NCBI GenBank assembly: GCA_964423205.1 | Contig: CAYRDX010000018.1 | Location: 5,530 to 69,529 of the forward strand | DNA: 64,000 bases | Direction of reading: 5' to 3' | From: UBA6168 sp964423205 | GTDB lineage: Bacteria; Bacteroidota; Bacteroidia; Chitinophagales; Saprospiraceae | Shown: piece by piece, positions 52,044 through 60,298 of the stretch | Layout: every line of letters begins with the position of its first letter | How positions within the stretch are numbered: the stretch's first letter is position 1 | The notes under the pieces: generated by a model | The model's input: the letters and a program-made list of their open reading frames with translations, nothing else | The model's database searches: none | Told to the model about the DNA's origin: nothing | Program-made: the position numbers and the translations under genes

Positions 52044-53519
52044 ATGGCTGCCAGATTTCTGACAAGTCTTTTTCTGTTAAGCTCCATAACCTTGCTGGCA
52101 CAACCTTGCCAAGAGGTAATCGGTTATTTTCCGAGCTGGAAATGGTACCATCGCAAGTTTCTGGTGAATCCAGCTACCATCGATTATACCAAGTATTCCA
52201 TCATCAACTATGCGTTTTTTCAGCCCAACGCCGACGGCAGCATCCGCCCCTTTGACCCATACGCCGACAAAACACTTTTATTGGGCACCATAAAACCGGA
52301 AGCCCCTCCGGGATACAGCAGGAGTATCGACTTTGGACACCGGGAATGGCACATTGCCGAGACTTCTTTAGTAAGCAAAGCGCAACAAGCCGGAACCAAA
52401 GTGCTGATTTCATTGGGTGGCTGGACGCTTTCCAATCATTTTTCCTCCATAGCCGCCGACAGTGTGAAAAGAGGGCGATTTGCGGCCAGTTGTGCCCAAT
52501 TAGTACGGACCTATCAGGTGGACGGAGTGGACATCGACTGGGAATACCCGGGTTATGGTCCTCAGAATGGGTCAGCCGCAGACAAGGAGAATTTTACCAT
52601 CCTGGTAAAGGAAATCCGCGACTCCTTTAATGTTCTCGAAAAAAGTATCAACAAATCCTTGCTGATAACCGCTGCTTTCGGAGTGGCTCCCTCCCGTATG
52701 GCCTTTATTGAATGGGAAAAAGTAGTGCCACTGCTGGATTTCATCAACCTCATGACCTACGATTTTTACGGCAGCAATCATTCCCGCACCAATCACCATG
52801 CTCCCCTTTTCCCGCCGGAGCAGGGACTCAATGGCTTCGACCTGCACAGTGTCGTAAACCACCTGACCGGCAACTATGCAGTTCCAAGGCATAAAATCAA
52901 CATAGGCATTGCTTTTTACGGCCGGACGCAAAAAACGAAAGGTGCACCCAACCTGCATACCGCTTCCATGCAGATTCCCGACAGGGAAACTTTCCCTGAA
53001 GACAAAGGCAATCCCATGTTTTACAGCATAGTGGCACGACAGGACCTTTTTGACTATTACTGGGACCCCTCCGCACAGGTGCCTTTCCTGAAAGGTAAAA
53101 ACCTGTTGAACACCTTTGTCACTTTTGACGACGAAAACTCCATCGCACTCAAGGCCCATTATATTCAGGAAAACGGACTTGCCGGCGCCATGGTGTGGGA
53201 CATCACCGGCGACCATATAGAAACCAACCCTGGATCGGGCGTTATCGCCGAAACACCTTTGGCCGATGTGCTCAATAAGGTTTTTTGCCATGCAAGCCTG
53301 AGTATCAGCAACCGCTTTCAGGCGCCCGGAACCATTGGTTTTTTGTCCCAGAAAAGTGCTCTGGTGAAATCAAGGACTTACCCACCACGGCTTTCCCGGT
53401 CTTTGGAATTAGATAAAAAAGAAATGAAGCGCCTCCATAAGTTGGCCCGAAAAGAAGCGCGAAAAAAGAAAAAGGAAAAGGACAAAACTCCCGACCGGTA
53501 TTTTAATGGGGGGTGGTGA
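52044..53519 (+). CDS. Secreted GH18 chitinase-like glycosidase
   Basis: A 491-residue GH18 protein. A short signal peptide ends at ITLLAQP. The catalytic motif DxxDxDxE is D160-GV-D163-I-D165-W-E167. Other GH18 blocks are EVIGYFPSWKWYH, VLISLGGWTLSNHF, INLMTYDFYGSNH and GLAGAMVWDITGDH. The last 45 residues are a Lys-rich tail (KEARKKKKEKDKTPDRYFNG) of unclear use. No chitin-binding module or T9SS domain is seen, so it may stay periplasmic. It would cut chitin or related beta-1,4-GlcNAc polymers. Confidence 0.92.
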   Translation: MAARFLTSLFLLSSITLLAQPCQEVIGYFPSWKWYHRKFLVNPATIDYTKYSIINYAFFQPNADGSIRPFDPYADKTLLLGTIKPEAPPGYSRSIDFGHREWHIAETSLVSKAQQAGTKVLISLGGWTLSNHFSSIAADSVKRGRFAASCAQLVRTYQVDGVDIDWEYPGYGPQNGSAADKENFTILVKEIRDSFNVLEKSINKSLLITAAFGVAPSRMAFIEWEKVVPLLDFINLMTYDFYGSNHSRTNHHAPLFPPEQGLNGFDLHSVVNHLTGNYAVPRHKINIGIAFYGRTQKTKGAPNLHTASMQIPDRETFPEDKGNPMFYSIVARQDLFDYYWDPSAQVPFLKGKNLLNTFVTFDDENSIALKAHYIQENGLAGAMVWDITGDHIETNPGSGVIAETPLADVLNKVFCHASLSISNRFQAPGTIGFLSQKSALVKSRTYPPRLSRSLELDKKEMKRLHKLARKEARKKKKEKDKTPDRYFNGGW

Positions 53520-53697
53520 TATCAGCCCAATTATAATATGCAACTGCAGGCCGTTTCTTAGATTGGAAGACCCCGGGCCAGCGGACTCATCCAGGAATTG
53601 TTTTTGTGGAAGACCAAAAGTGTCTGGCACTTGGATTCACGTTTAATTATTCTGGTATCTTGCAATTTCAAAATATTTGTAACGAAACCGGCATGAA

Positions 53698-54020
53698 ATG
53701 AATTCTCCCTTTGACCTTGATTTATTCAGGAAAGCCGTTTCCGAAGGAAATATCATCTGGCGGAAACACATGCTGATAAAGATGATGGTCAGGGAAATTT
53801 CCCGCGAAGAAGTTTTGGAAGTACTTGAAAAAGGTGAAATCATCCAAATTTACGATTACGACAGACCTTTTCCCATGTACTGTTGTTGAGCATTATTGAA
53901 AACCGTCCCATGCATGTGGTCTCAGCTTTTGATGAAACGAACCGCATGGTTTTTGTTATTACTGCTTATGAACCTGACCAGGCTGTTTTTGAAGATGATT
54001 TTAAAACGAGAAAAAAATGA
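53698..54020 (+). pseudogene. DUF4258 toxin-like gene broken by one frameshift
   Basis: The first frame (53698-53889) encodes NSPFDLDLFRKAVSEGNIIW through RPFPMYC. From about 53882 the next frame continues LLSIIENRPMHVVSAFDETN and AYEPDQAVFEDDF to a stop at 54018-54020. Inserting one T in TACTGTTG restores a single DUF4258 protein of about 107 residues. DUF4258 proteins are putative RNase toxins. The restored frame ends in an ATGA overlap with the YgiT-type zinc-finger gene, which supports the reconstruction. Whether the base is truly missing or an assembly error is open. Confidence 0.75.
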
Positions 54021-54256
54021 AGCATGTTCCTTCCCTCTGTCCGCTGTGTGGTGGAAAAGTAGAACCCAGCACCACTACCTTTTCAGTTGACCTCAAATCA
54101 GGTGTAGTGGTAGTGCGCAACGTACCCGCTCACATTTGTACTCAATGTGGCGAGGACTGGATTGACAATACAGTTACTCAGGAACTTGAAGAAATTGTCA
54201 AAAGAGCCAAACAGCAGAACAGCCAACTGGAAATGGTTTCTATGGGGAAAGAATAG
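54017..54256 (+). CDS. YgiT-type zinc finger protein (antitoxin-like)
   Basis: A 79-residue protein with two CxxC pairs, LCPLCGGK (about 8-11) and CTQCGEDW (about 41-44), typical of YgiT/MqsA-type zinc ribbons. A conserved SGVVVVRNVPAHIC lies between. Its ATG overlaps the stop of the DUF4258 gene. The full-length MqsA helix-turn-helix half is absent, as in the short partners of DUF4258 proteins. Likely antitoxin or transcriptional partner of the broken toxin. Confidence 0.85.
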   Translation: MKHVPSLCPLCGGKVEPSTTTFSVDLKSGVVVVRNVPAHICTQCGEDWIDNTVTQELEEIVKRAKQQNSQLEMVSMGKE

Positions 54257-54379
54257 GAAAATGATCTTGGTTATGAGCATGTTTGGGATATTTATGTTGT
54301 ATCAAATACCTAAACAAGCTCTTAGCGATAGCCAATCATTGGATGTAGGAAAATTTACAAACTTTAATTGCTCAATAAT

Positions 54380-54604
54380 ATGTACACCTACAAAATTCAT
54401 TTACACAAAGAATCGGAAGGCGGTTATACGGTTTCTGTCCCTGCCTTGCCTGGCTGTATAACTTATGGTGAGGATGTGGACGAAGCTATTGCGATGGCAA
54501 AAGAAGCTATTGAACTGTATATTGAAGAGTTGCAGGAAAGAGGGGAAGCCATCCCTGATGACAGCAATACGCTGGAATACTCTTTAAACCTTGAAATTGC
54601 ATGA
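54380..54604 (+). CDS. HicB-family antitoxin
   Basis: 74 residues from the ATG at 54380. The HicB fold is evident from YKIHLHKESEGGYTVSVPAL, PGCITYGEDVDEAIAMAKEA and the helix ending IEELQERGEAIPDD. HicB proteins neutralise HicA mRNA interferases. No intact HicA is adjacent; only a possible remnant overlaps the stop. It is shorter than HicB forms with an added DNA-binding domain. Confidence 0.87.
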   Translation: MYTYKIHLHKESEGGYTVSVPALPGCITYGEDVDEAIAMAKEAIELYIEELQERGEAIPDDSNTLEYSLNLEIA

Positions 54605-54711
54605 GCCCTGCTCGCTCCAGGTCTTCTCTCGTCATAAACGACACCTTGCTTCTGTCGCCTAAAAGGATTGGGGAAAGGATTTGTTGTAATCAAAGACATT
54701 TGAATTTACCT
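54601..54711 (+). pseudogene. Possible decayed HicA toxin
   Basis: An ATG overlaps the HicB stop as ATGA. The region carries scattered HicA-like pieces in different frames (LLSPKRIG, then GFVVIK, near 54652-54700), as in the LSPKEVI..L...GFVV.RQKGSH start of HicA. Too degraded or too short to be sure. Confidence 0.25.
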
Positions 54712-54731
54712 TTGTAAAAAACCTGTTCAAC

Positions 54732-54992
54732 GTGAAAAAAAGAAATCAACCTGTGTTCCCTCAATATCCACGCATTGCTGTGGACCCAAAGGTTTGCATC
54801 GGCAAGCCGCATGTTGCAGGTACCCGCATCACGGTTTCGGCCATTCTTGCTAATATGGCGGGTGGCATGGACATCCCGACCTTGCTTAAAGAGTTTCCCC
54901 GGCTGAAAGAGGAGGATATTCTACAAGCCCTCGCATTTGCGTCGAGCCAATTACAAGACCAATATTTCCCTACTGAACTGGCTGCCGGATGA
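54732..54992 (+). CDS. DUF433 antitoxin-like protein
   Basis: 86 residues starting at a GTG (54732); no in-frame ATG precedes the family core. DUF433 signatures are ICxGKPxVxGTRI-like (VCIGKPHVAGTRITVSAILA) and LLKEFPRLKEEDILQALAFA, a winged-helix fold. It is usually paired with a DUF5615 PIN-like protein, which follows with an ATGA overlap. Predicted antitoxin. Confidence 0.88.
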   Translation: MKKRNQPVFPQYPRIAVDPKVCIGKPHVAGTRITVSAILANMAGGMDIPTLLKEFPRLKEEDILQALAFASSQLQDQYFPTELAAG

Positions 54993-55354
54993 ATTTCCTG
55001 ATTGATGAAAACCTACCGCTTTCTTTTGCTGAGATAATCCGGGAAATGAAGTATGAGTCAGCACATGTCTATGAAGTCGGGCTGGATAAAACGGATGATT
55101 CCACTATCCTTGAATATGCCAGCTCTCATGGTCAAATCATCATCACTTTCGATCTCGATTTCTCCCGGCTGGTGGCAACGGGCAAACATCAACTTCCTTC
55201 CATCATTACTTTCCGAACCGACGCAATGACGGCTTCATTTTTTAAGAATGCCTTTGTTCAGCACATCGACAAGCTCCGGGAGCCCTTGGTAACTGGAGCT
55301 ATGGTGACCATAACCGAACATAATATCAGGGTCAGACAACTGCCGGTTGGATAA
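54989..55354 (+). CDS. DUF5615 PIN-like protein (putative toxin)
   Basis: A 121-residue PIN-like protein of the DUF5615 (Mut7-C-like) family. It shows FLIDENLPLSFAEIIREM with the acidic metal ligands D6/E7, ESAHVYEVGLDKTDDSTILE and IITFDLDFSRLVA with the second Asp pair. PIN domains are metal-dependent RNases. The start overlaps the stop of the DUF433 gene (ATGA). This is the one module in the island that looks intact. Confidence 0.88.
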   Translation: MNFLIDENLPLSFAEIIREMKYESAHVYEVGLDKTDDSTILEYASSHGQIIITFDLDFSRLVATGKHQLPSIITFRTDAMTASFFKNAFVQHIDKLREPLVTGAMVTITEHNIRVRQLPVG

Positions 55355-55669
55355 AATGTTTGTGGACAAAACGCACCCATGCGCTCAAGTATTCCAACTC
55401 CAAAATCGCCCAACTCCTCTGGCCTGCTCCTTCCGTCCACGAGGATTCGGGACAGGATTTGCAACCGGAACTACAACGCACTTTACGAAAAACCCGCATC
55501 TCAGCCCCGCATTGGCACCACCGGCTCAACCGGTTAAAACATCAACACTTCCAAAAGCCTTTTGCCTTTAGTGTAGTTTCATACACAGCTGAAGAGCCAA
55601 TTGTCCGGCCACATCATCTGTCGTGCACGAACGGAGAAGTTAATTATCAAATCAAGAAATTCTGGTGAT
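55355..55669 (+). other. Intergenic stretch with an uncertain small ORF
   Basis: Between the PIN-like gene and the outer-membrane protein. A 102-codon plus-strand frame (55360-55668) is rich in His, Gln and Arg (ALKYSNSKIAQLLWPAPSVH) with no recognisable domain or start signal. A second overlapping frame is equally open, so coding status is doubtful. The region may be decayed. Confidence 0.3.
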
Positions 55670-57019
55670 TTAGAATTTATAATTGACACCCGCACTTATT
55701 TTATTATCCTTAAATCCAAATTCAGAATCGTAGCTTACATCTTCACTGATTATGGCCCTATCAACTACATACAATTGGCTCTTGCGTATTCTGTATTCAA
55801 TTTCCAATCCCCATTTTGTTGTAATATCATAGTTTATCCCAAGGCCATAAATAATGCCCATCCTAAATGAAGGTTTTTTCAATAAATGATAATTCTCATA
55901 GTGAACTGATTTATAAGCAATGTACCACTTATAGTTTTCATACAAATGATAAGAATAGTCAAAAGTCATATCGTCAAGCCTTGCGCTTAAAGCACTATTG
56001 AACCCTAAGCCAGCAATTAAAAAAGGACTTAACCGGTTATAAAACAAAAACTCACGTTTAAAAAGAAGTGGTATACTAATGCTTCTAATAGCCAATTTAT
56101 TTTGATGTGCTTGAATTGTATAATTATAATACCAGAGCTCTGCCTGAAACGATGCTCGATAATTGGGGCTTATATTAAAATAAATTCCAGGAACAATTGT
56201 TTGACGCTTAATCGATACATCATTATTCCCATACATTTTGTCGCTGATATTACCCTTAATTCCAGGTCTGGGTAATAGTACGGATTCCGTATAAGGGCCA
56301 ATATAAACTAGTTGATTGAAAATCTTAATGTTTGATTGACCTAAACTCAGTTTAATTCCAAATTTTCGATTCCAAAGTACATCGTTCAATTGATCCTGAT
56401 TTTTCATATAAATGACACATTCAACCGTATCACACAAATTGTCATGATATTTCTTAGTTATTTTAATCAGAGAATTGTGTGTAAATTTTGCATTGTTTAT
56501 CATTTGGACCAATTCTGGGGATTCCTGGGTTAAATACATTAAGGCACCAATGTATTTTTTTGATTCTCGGCGATAAGTTTTATGTTTTTCATCATATTCG
56601 ATTATGTTATTGGATAATTCATACATAATGCCATCTTTTTCAATAAAATAATAACTTTTATCCATCTTATCTTTGAGGAAATATAAATCAACAATACCAT
56701 CCAACAGGTAATCCAGGAATAATTGTTCTGTTGAACCATTAATTTCAACTGGCTTACTTACAAAATACCTATGATTATAAACATTTATACTCTTAAACTC
56801 TTCAGCAGTGTATCTTACGGGTTTGCTTAATGAATCTTCCCGGAAATAGCAATAATATGCGGTTGTGATAGGGTTGGCATACTCTATTTGCCCACTAATC
56901 GTATCATTGTTTTGCGTAACAATTAAACCTGGTTTGTATTCATGCTGTGCCTGTAGGATATTGAAGAAAGGGTAAAATATCAATAAAAGGCACAATAAAG
57001 GTTTGAATTCTCTTGTCAT
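55670..57019 (-). CDS. AT-rich outer-membrane beta-barrel protein
   Basis: A 449-residue exported protein with a signal peptide (PLLCLLLIFYPFFNILQAQH). The N-terminal domain begins KPGLIVTQNNDTISGQIEYA, as in a widespread Bacteroidota family with no known function. The C-terminal half (about 230-449) is a PorT-like beta-barrel with alternating strands (TIVPGIYFNISPNYRASFQA, PLLFKREFLFYNRLSPFLIA) and the final EFGFKDNKISAGVNYKF. Its DNA is visibly more AT-rich than the flanking genes, consistent with recent transfer. It lies between a TA cluster and a dead transposase. Confidence 0.8.
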   Translation of the reverse strand: MTREFKPLLCLLLIFYPFFNILQAQHEYKPGLIVTQNNDTISGQIEYANPITTAYYCYFREDSLSKPVRYTAEEFKSINVYNHRYFVSKPVEINGSTEQLFLDYLLDGIVDLYFLKDKMDKSYYFIEKDGIMYELSNNIIEYDEKHKTYRRESKKYIGALMYLTQESPELVQMINNAKFTHNSLIKITKKYHDNLCDTVECVIYMKNQDQLNDVLWNRKFGIKLSLGQSNIKIFNQLVYIGPYTESVLLPRPGIKGNISDKMYGNNDVSIKRQTIVPGIYFNISPNYRASFQAELWYYNYTIQAHQNKLAIRSISIPLLFKREFLFYNRLSPFLIAGLGFNSALSARLDDMTFDYSYHLYENYKWYIAYKSVHYENYHLLKKPSFRMGIIYGLGINYDITTKWGLEIEYRIRKSQLYVVDRAIISEDVSYDSEFGFKDNKISAGVNYKF

Positions 57020-57129
57020 TGGTTTATTTGATTTAATTGATTAAATAAAAATCTTTCAAAATAGATAAATGGTGTCCGCAATTCTTTTTCTGCTCCGCTC
57101 TTGTCGGTTTGCAACAGGCAGGCACTTCG

Positions 57130-57445
57130 ACGAATTTCTATAAACCCTCTCTCCCAAAAATCTTCCCATTCCCGTCTCGATTCACTTTCCTCCTTTACCA
57201 TCTTGATAATTTGTTTGGAAGTGAATTTCTTGAAATAACGAAAGACATCCGATAAATCAAACCCTTCGGTATGACAATCATATGGACATGGTTGCTATAA
57301 TGACATAACAGTACAATATTAGGCCCCTGTGTTCCTGGCAATAATTCAGGCTATCGATAATCAAGCCAAGGTAACATTGCTTAGTGAAAAAGTCCACTCA
57401 ACCTACGGTGGTGATAGTGAGATAGTTTAGCCCTTGCTCTTCATA
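57130..57445 (-). pseudogene. IS200-like / RAYT (Y1_Tnp) transposase remnant
   Basis: Three minus-strand frames together give a Y1 transposase. The first encodes YEEQGLNYLTITTVG, then a TGA at 57400-57398 where family members have Trp, then VDFFTKQCYLGLIIDSLNYC. A second frame has the HUH motif SNHVHMIVIP (HVH at 57282-57290). The third reads EGFDLSDVFRYFKKFTSKQI and ESESRREWEDFW. The C-terminal part is missing. Two frameshifts plus a nonsense codon make it inactive. Confidence 0.75.
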
Positions 57446-57739
57446 TCGTGATATTTTTTCGTTGCGTTCCGTTTGGCTTGCAAATTACTTTTTCTTTTGC
57501 CGCAAACCATGAATTTTGTTTCTGGTTCATGGTGATGTTTTACGGTGCATCTTTTTCTTCTTGGTTAAGGATATGAGATGATGTTAATTGCAGGAGTATC
57601 GGTTTGCTTTATGAGTTCTGATTCATTTTGACCAATTGGTGTTGAATTCAAATCATAAGTGCAGTGTTTCCGGTTTAAAATGACATTGGTGTTGAATCAT
57701 AAATGCGGAAGCACCGGTTACAAATAGGTTAATTATTAT
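57446..57739. other. Degenerate intergenic DNA with a short direct duplication
   Basis: TTGGTGTTGAAT followed by ATCATAA occurs twice (about 57640 and 57685) with similar following bases. No gene. Confidence 0.45.
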
Positions 57740-57823
57740 CCCGCAGATTGCGCAGATATTACCGCTGATTTTCGCAGACTCGGTTCAGCGAAATCTGCGA
57801 ACCCATCCGCGAAAATCCGCGGG
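57740..57823. repeat. Bacterial 'GCAGATTTTCGCGG'-type palindromic repeat
   Basis: CCCGCAGATTGCGCAGATAT through GAAAATCCGCGGG carries several inverted and direct copies of GATTTTCGC/GCGAAAATC and GCAGATT/AATCTGC. Repeats of this style are seen in many Bacteroidota genomes. It lies 75 bases before the TMTC-like ATG. Confidence 0.6.
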
Positions 57824-57897
57824 AAAAACTCCGTGGAGCCGCATTGCTGTCAGTAGTAATCAAATTTTCCTCATATTTGAACTTTAATCTTTCGGAC

Positions 57898-59970
57898 ATG
57901 GCCAAAAGGAAAGTTTCAGACAAACAACCGACAACCCATAGCACAGCCTTCATGAGCAAGGGCCCGGTCAGGTACTGGTCAGCGATTATTTTCGTACTCG
58001 GCTTCGCTCTTTATGCCAATACCCTCTTCCATAATTACGTGCTCGACGATGCCATCGTCATTTACGACAATGAGTTTACCACAAAAGGATTTGCGGGGTT
58101 TGCGGGCCTGCTGAAATACGACACATTCAGGGGCTTTTTCAAAGTGGAAGGAAAAGACAAGCTGGTGGTTGGAGGTCGATACCGGCCGCTCACTCCACTC
58201 ATGTACGCTGCTGAGGTTCAGTTATTTGCTCCGGTAAAAAAAGACAGCAACGGATTGCCTGTAACGGATTCCAATGGCAATAAAGTCTTCGACCCCAATG
58301 AAGGGGGAAAACTGAATGCCGTGAAATTCGTCGGACACCTGGTGAATGTGCTGCTGTTCGCTTTTACCGGGGTAGTGCTTTTTTGGCTTTTACTTACCCT
58401 CTTCAATCCGGAAAAGAGTGAACCCAAACCCTATGGTTATGCCTTTTTCGTAGCCCTCGTTGCGTCCCTGTTTTTCGTGGTGCACCCCATTCACTCAGAG
58501 GCGGTTGCTAACGTTAAAGGCCGCGATGAAATAGTGAGTTTGTTGGGAAGTCTGCTGGCACTGTACCTGTCGTTTAGGTCGTATCTGGAAGGCAAAAAAT
58601 CACTTCAGTGGTGGGCTGCTTTGATATTCTTTTTGGCACTGCTCTCCAAGGAAAATGCCATCACTTTTCTGGCTGTAATACCGCTGAGCTTTTATTTTTT
58701 CACAAAAGCAAAGTTTGGAAAAATTGTTCAGCAAACATTTCCATTTCTGCTGGTGGCCATTACATTTGTGGTGCTGCGGGGAATGATTCTGGGTTGGGGC
58801 ATTACAGGCGACCCGTCCAGGGAGTTGATGAATAACCCTTTTCTGAAAGTGGTGGGAAACCAGTATGTCGATTTCAGTGCCAACGAAAAGTATGGCACTA
58901 TCTTTTTCACGCTATTGAAATACCTGCAACTACAGATTTTTCCACATCCTCTTTCACATGATTATTTCCCAAGGGCAATTGGCATTATGACCTTTAAGGA
59001 CTGGCAGGTGATACTCAGCGTGGTTTTGCACATTTTGCTGGGTATTTATGCACTCATCAGGTTGCCGAAAAAGGATGCTGTCAGTTGGGGCATCCTCTAC
59101 TATCTGGCCACCTTGTCCATCGTTTCGAACCTGGTATTTCCCATTGGCACTACCATGAACGAACGATTCGCTTATATGCCTTCCATTGGCTTTTTTGTGA
59201 TTGTGGCCGTTATGTTGTACAGGGTATCGGGCTCATGGGGGCAGCCCAAAAAACCTGCAATGATGGCGATAGGATTGGTATTGCTGCTGCTGGGCACAAA
59301 GACTTTTATCCGGAACTTTGCCTGGAAAGACAATTACACACTTTTCGCCACTGATATAAAAGTTTCGGGGAAAAGTGCCAAACTGCGCAATGCGCTGGGA
59401 GGTGAAACGATTCAACTGGCCCTGAAACCAGAGAATGCCGACAAAAAAGAACAAATGATTCAGGAAGGCATTCAACATCTGCAGGAGGCCTTGAAAATCC
59501 ATCCCGGATATGCCAATGCCGGATTGCTGATGGGTAACGCATACTTTTACCTCAATCAATTCGACCAAGCCATCTATTATTACCGCTTTGCCCTGACTGC
59601 CGAAGATGATTATCCGGATGCTAAAAACAATTTGTTCCTGACTTACAGGGATGGCGCAAGGTATTTCGGTGAAAAAATGGGTGACCTTGCAAAGGCCGAG
59701 CAATACTTGATGGAGGCTTACAAGATGAGACCTAACGATTTTGAAACACTGCGATTGCTGGGAGTCGTTAACGGAATTGCCGGTAAGACTTCATCCGCAA
59801 TTGAGTTTTTCACAAAAGCGCTGGAGCAAAATCCAAACGATGCCAGTACTATGTTCAACCTGGGCAATGCCTACTACAATGCAGGTGATACAAATCAAGG
59901 TGCTTATTACCTATCGAGAGCCCGGGAAATAAATCCAAATATTGAGGCTGAGATGAGAGGTGGAAACTAA
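57898..59970 (+). CDS. TMTC-like GT-C glycosyltransferase with C-terminal TPRs
   Basis: 690 residues from the ATG at 57898; an upstream start adds 18 residues. The N-terminal two-thirds hold about ten membrane segments and the GT-C/DUF1736 motifs of TMTC O-mannosyltransferase-like proteins: YANTLFHNYVLDDAIVIYDN (acidic pair in loop one), FVVHPIHSEAVANVKGRDEI and LSKENAITFLAVIPL. The last 180 residues are TPR repeats (GIQHLQEALKIHPGYANAGL, AIEFFTKALEQNPNDASTMF). It probably transfers a sugar from a lipid-linked donor to exported proteins; specificity unknown. Confidence 0.88.
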   Translation: MAKRKVSDKQPTTHSTAFMSKGPVRYWSAIIFVLGFALYANTLFHNYVLDDAIVIYDNEFTTKGFAGFAGLLKYDTFRGFFKVEGKDKLVVGGRYRPLTPLMYAAEVQLFAPVKKDSNGLPVTDSNGNKVFDPNEGGKLNAVKFVGHLVNVLLFAFTGVVLFWLLLTLFNPEKSEPKPYGYAFFVALVASLFFVVHPIHSEAVANVKGRDEIVSLLGSLLALYLSFRSYLEGKKSLQWWAALIFFLALLSKENAITFLAVIPLSFYFFTKAKFGKIVQQTFPFLLVAITFVVLRGMILGWGITGDPSRELMNNPFLKVVGNQYVDFSANEKYGTIFFTLLKYLQLQIFPHPLSHDYFPRAIGIMTFKDWQVILSVVLHILLGIYALIRLPKKDAVSWGILYYLATLSIVSNLVFPIGTTMNERFAYMPSIGFFVIVAVMLYRVSGSWGQPKKPAMMAIGLVLLLLGTKTFIRNFAWKDNYTLFATDIKVSGKSAKLRNALGGETIQLALKPENADKKEQMIQEGIQHLQEALKIHPGYANAGLLMGNAYFYLNQFDQAIYYYRFALTAEDDYPDAKNNLFLTYRDGARYFGEKMGDLAKAEQYLMEAYKMRPNDFETLRLLGVVNGIAGKTSSAIEFFTKALEQNPNDASTMFNLGNAYYNAGDTNQGAYYLSRAREINPNIEAEMRGGN

Positions 59971-59971
59971 G

Positions 59972-60070
59972 AAAAAGGCAAAAGTAAAAAGGCAAAAGGC
60001 AAAAGTATTCCAACTGATTTTCAAATGGTTAAGAAAACAATTTGGCAGCTTTATTTTTTACCTCATTCTT
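59972..60070 (-). repeat. Interspersed repeat, copy D (inverted, five-heptamer array)
   Basis: Reverse complement of copies A-C: on the minus strand AATGAGGTAAAAAATAAAGC, the unique part with CTTAACCATTTGAAAATCAG, then TTTTGCC, TTTTGCC, TTTTTAC, TTTTGCC and TTTTTC. It begins right after the TMTC-like stop. Confidence 0.85.
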
Positions 60071-60298
60071 AAATGACAGATTTTCGATTATACTTCTTCG
60101 CCAACCAACCTTTCGGTCCCGAAACATAACCAGAGAATTCCAGTTTAGTAAAATGCAAAGTACCGGACGAAAGGAAACAGTCTGGGAACCTGCTAAAGCT
60201 TAGTTTGTAATTTTACATAACTTAGCTTGTCTTTACCCAAAATGTTAACCATGGCCCACTTCTGTTTCAACTCTGACAGACAATTTAAATTCAAATTC
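60071..60298. other. Intergenic stretch with a short minus-strand coding-like tail
   Basis: On the minus strand about 46 codons (60210-60072) are open and protein-like (FLSSGTLHFTKLEFSGYVSG, then PKGWLAKKYNRKSVI and a stop). The stop sits next to repeat copy D. It may be the 3' remnant of a lost gene; no family recognised. Confidence 0.3.

Noticed and set aside
52572..53291. 239-codon minus-strand ORF
   Set aside because: Antisense of the GH18 gene, whose catalytic motif and fold blocks are complete.
53896..54090. 64-codon hydrophobic ORF
   Set aside because: Out-of-frame shadow of the second half of the DUF4258 gene, whose frame continues into an ATGA overlap.
57016..57201. 61-codon minus-strand ORF as a separate gene
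   Set aside because: Its start is the third frame of the broken Y1 transposase; the rest has no recognisable content.
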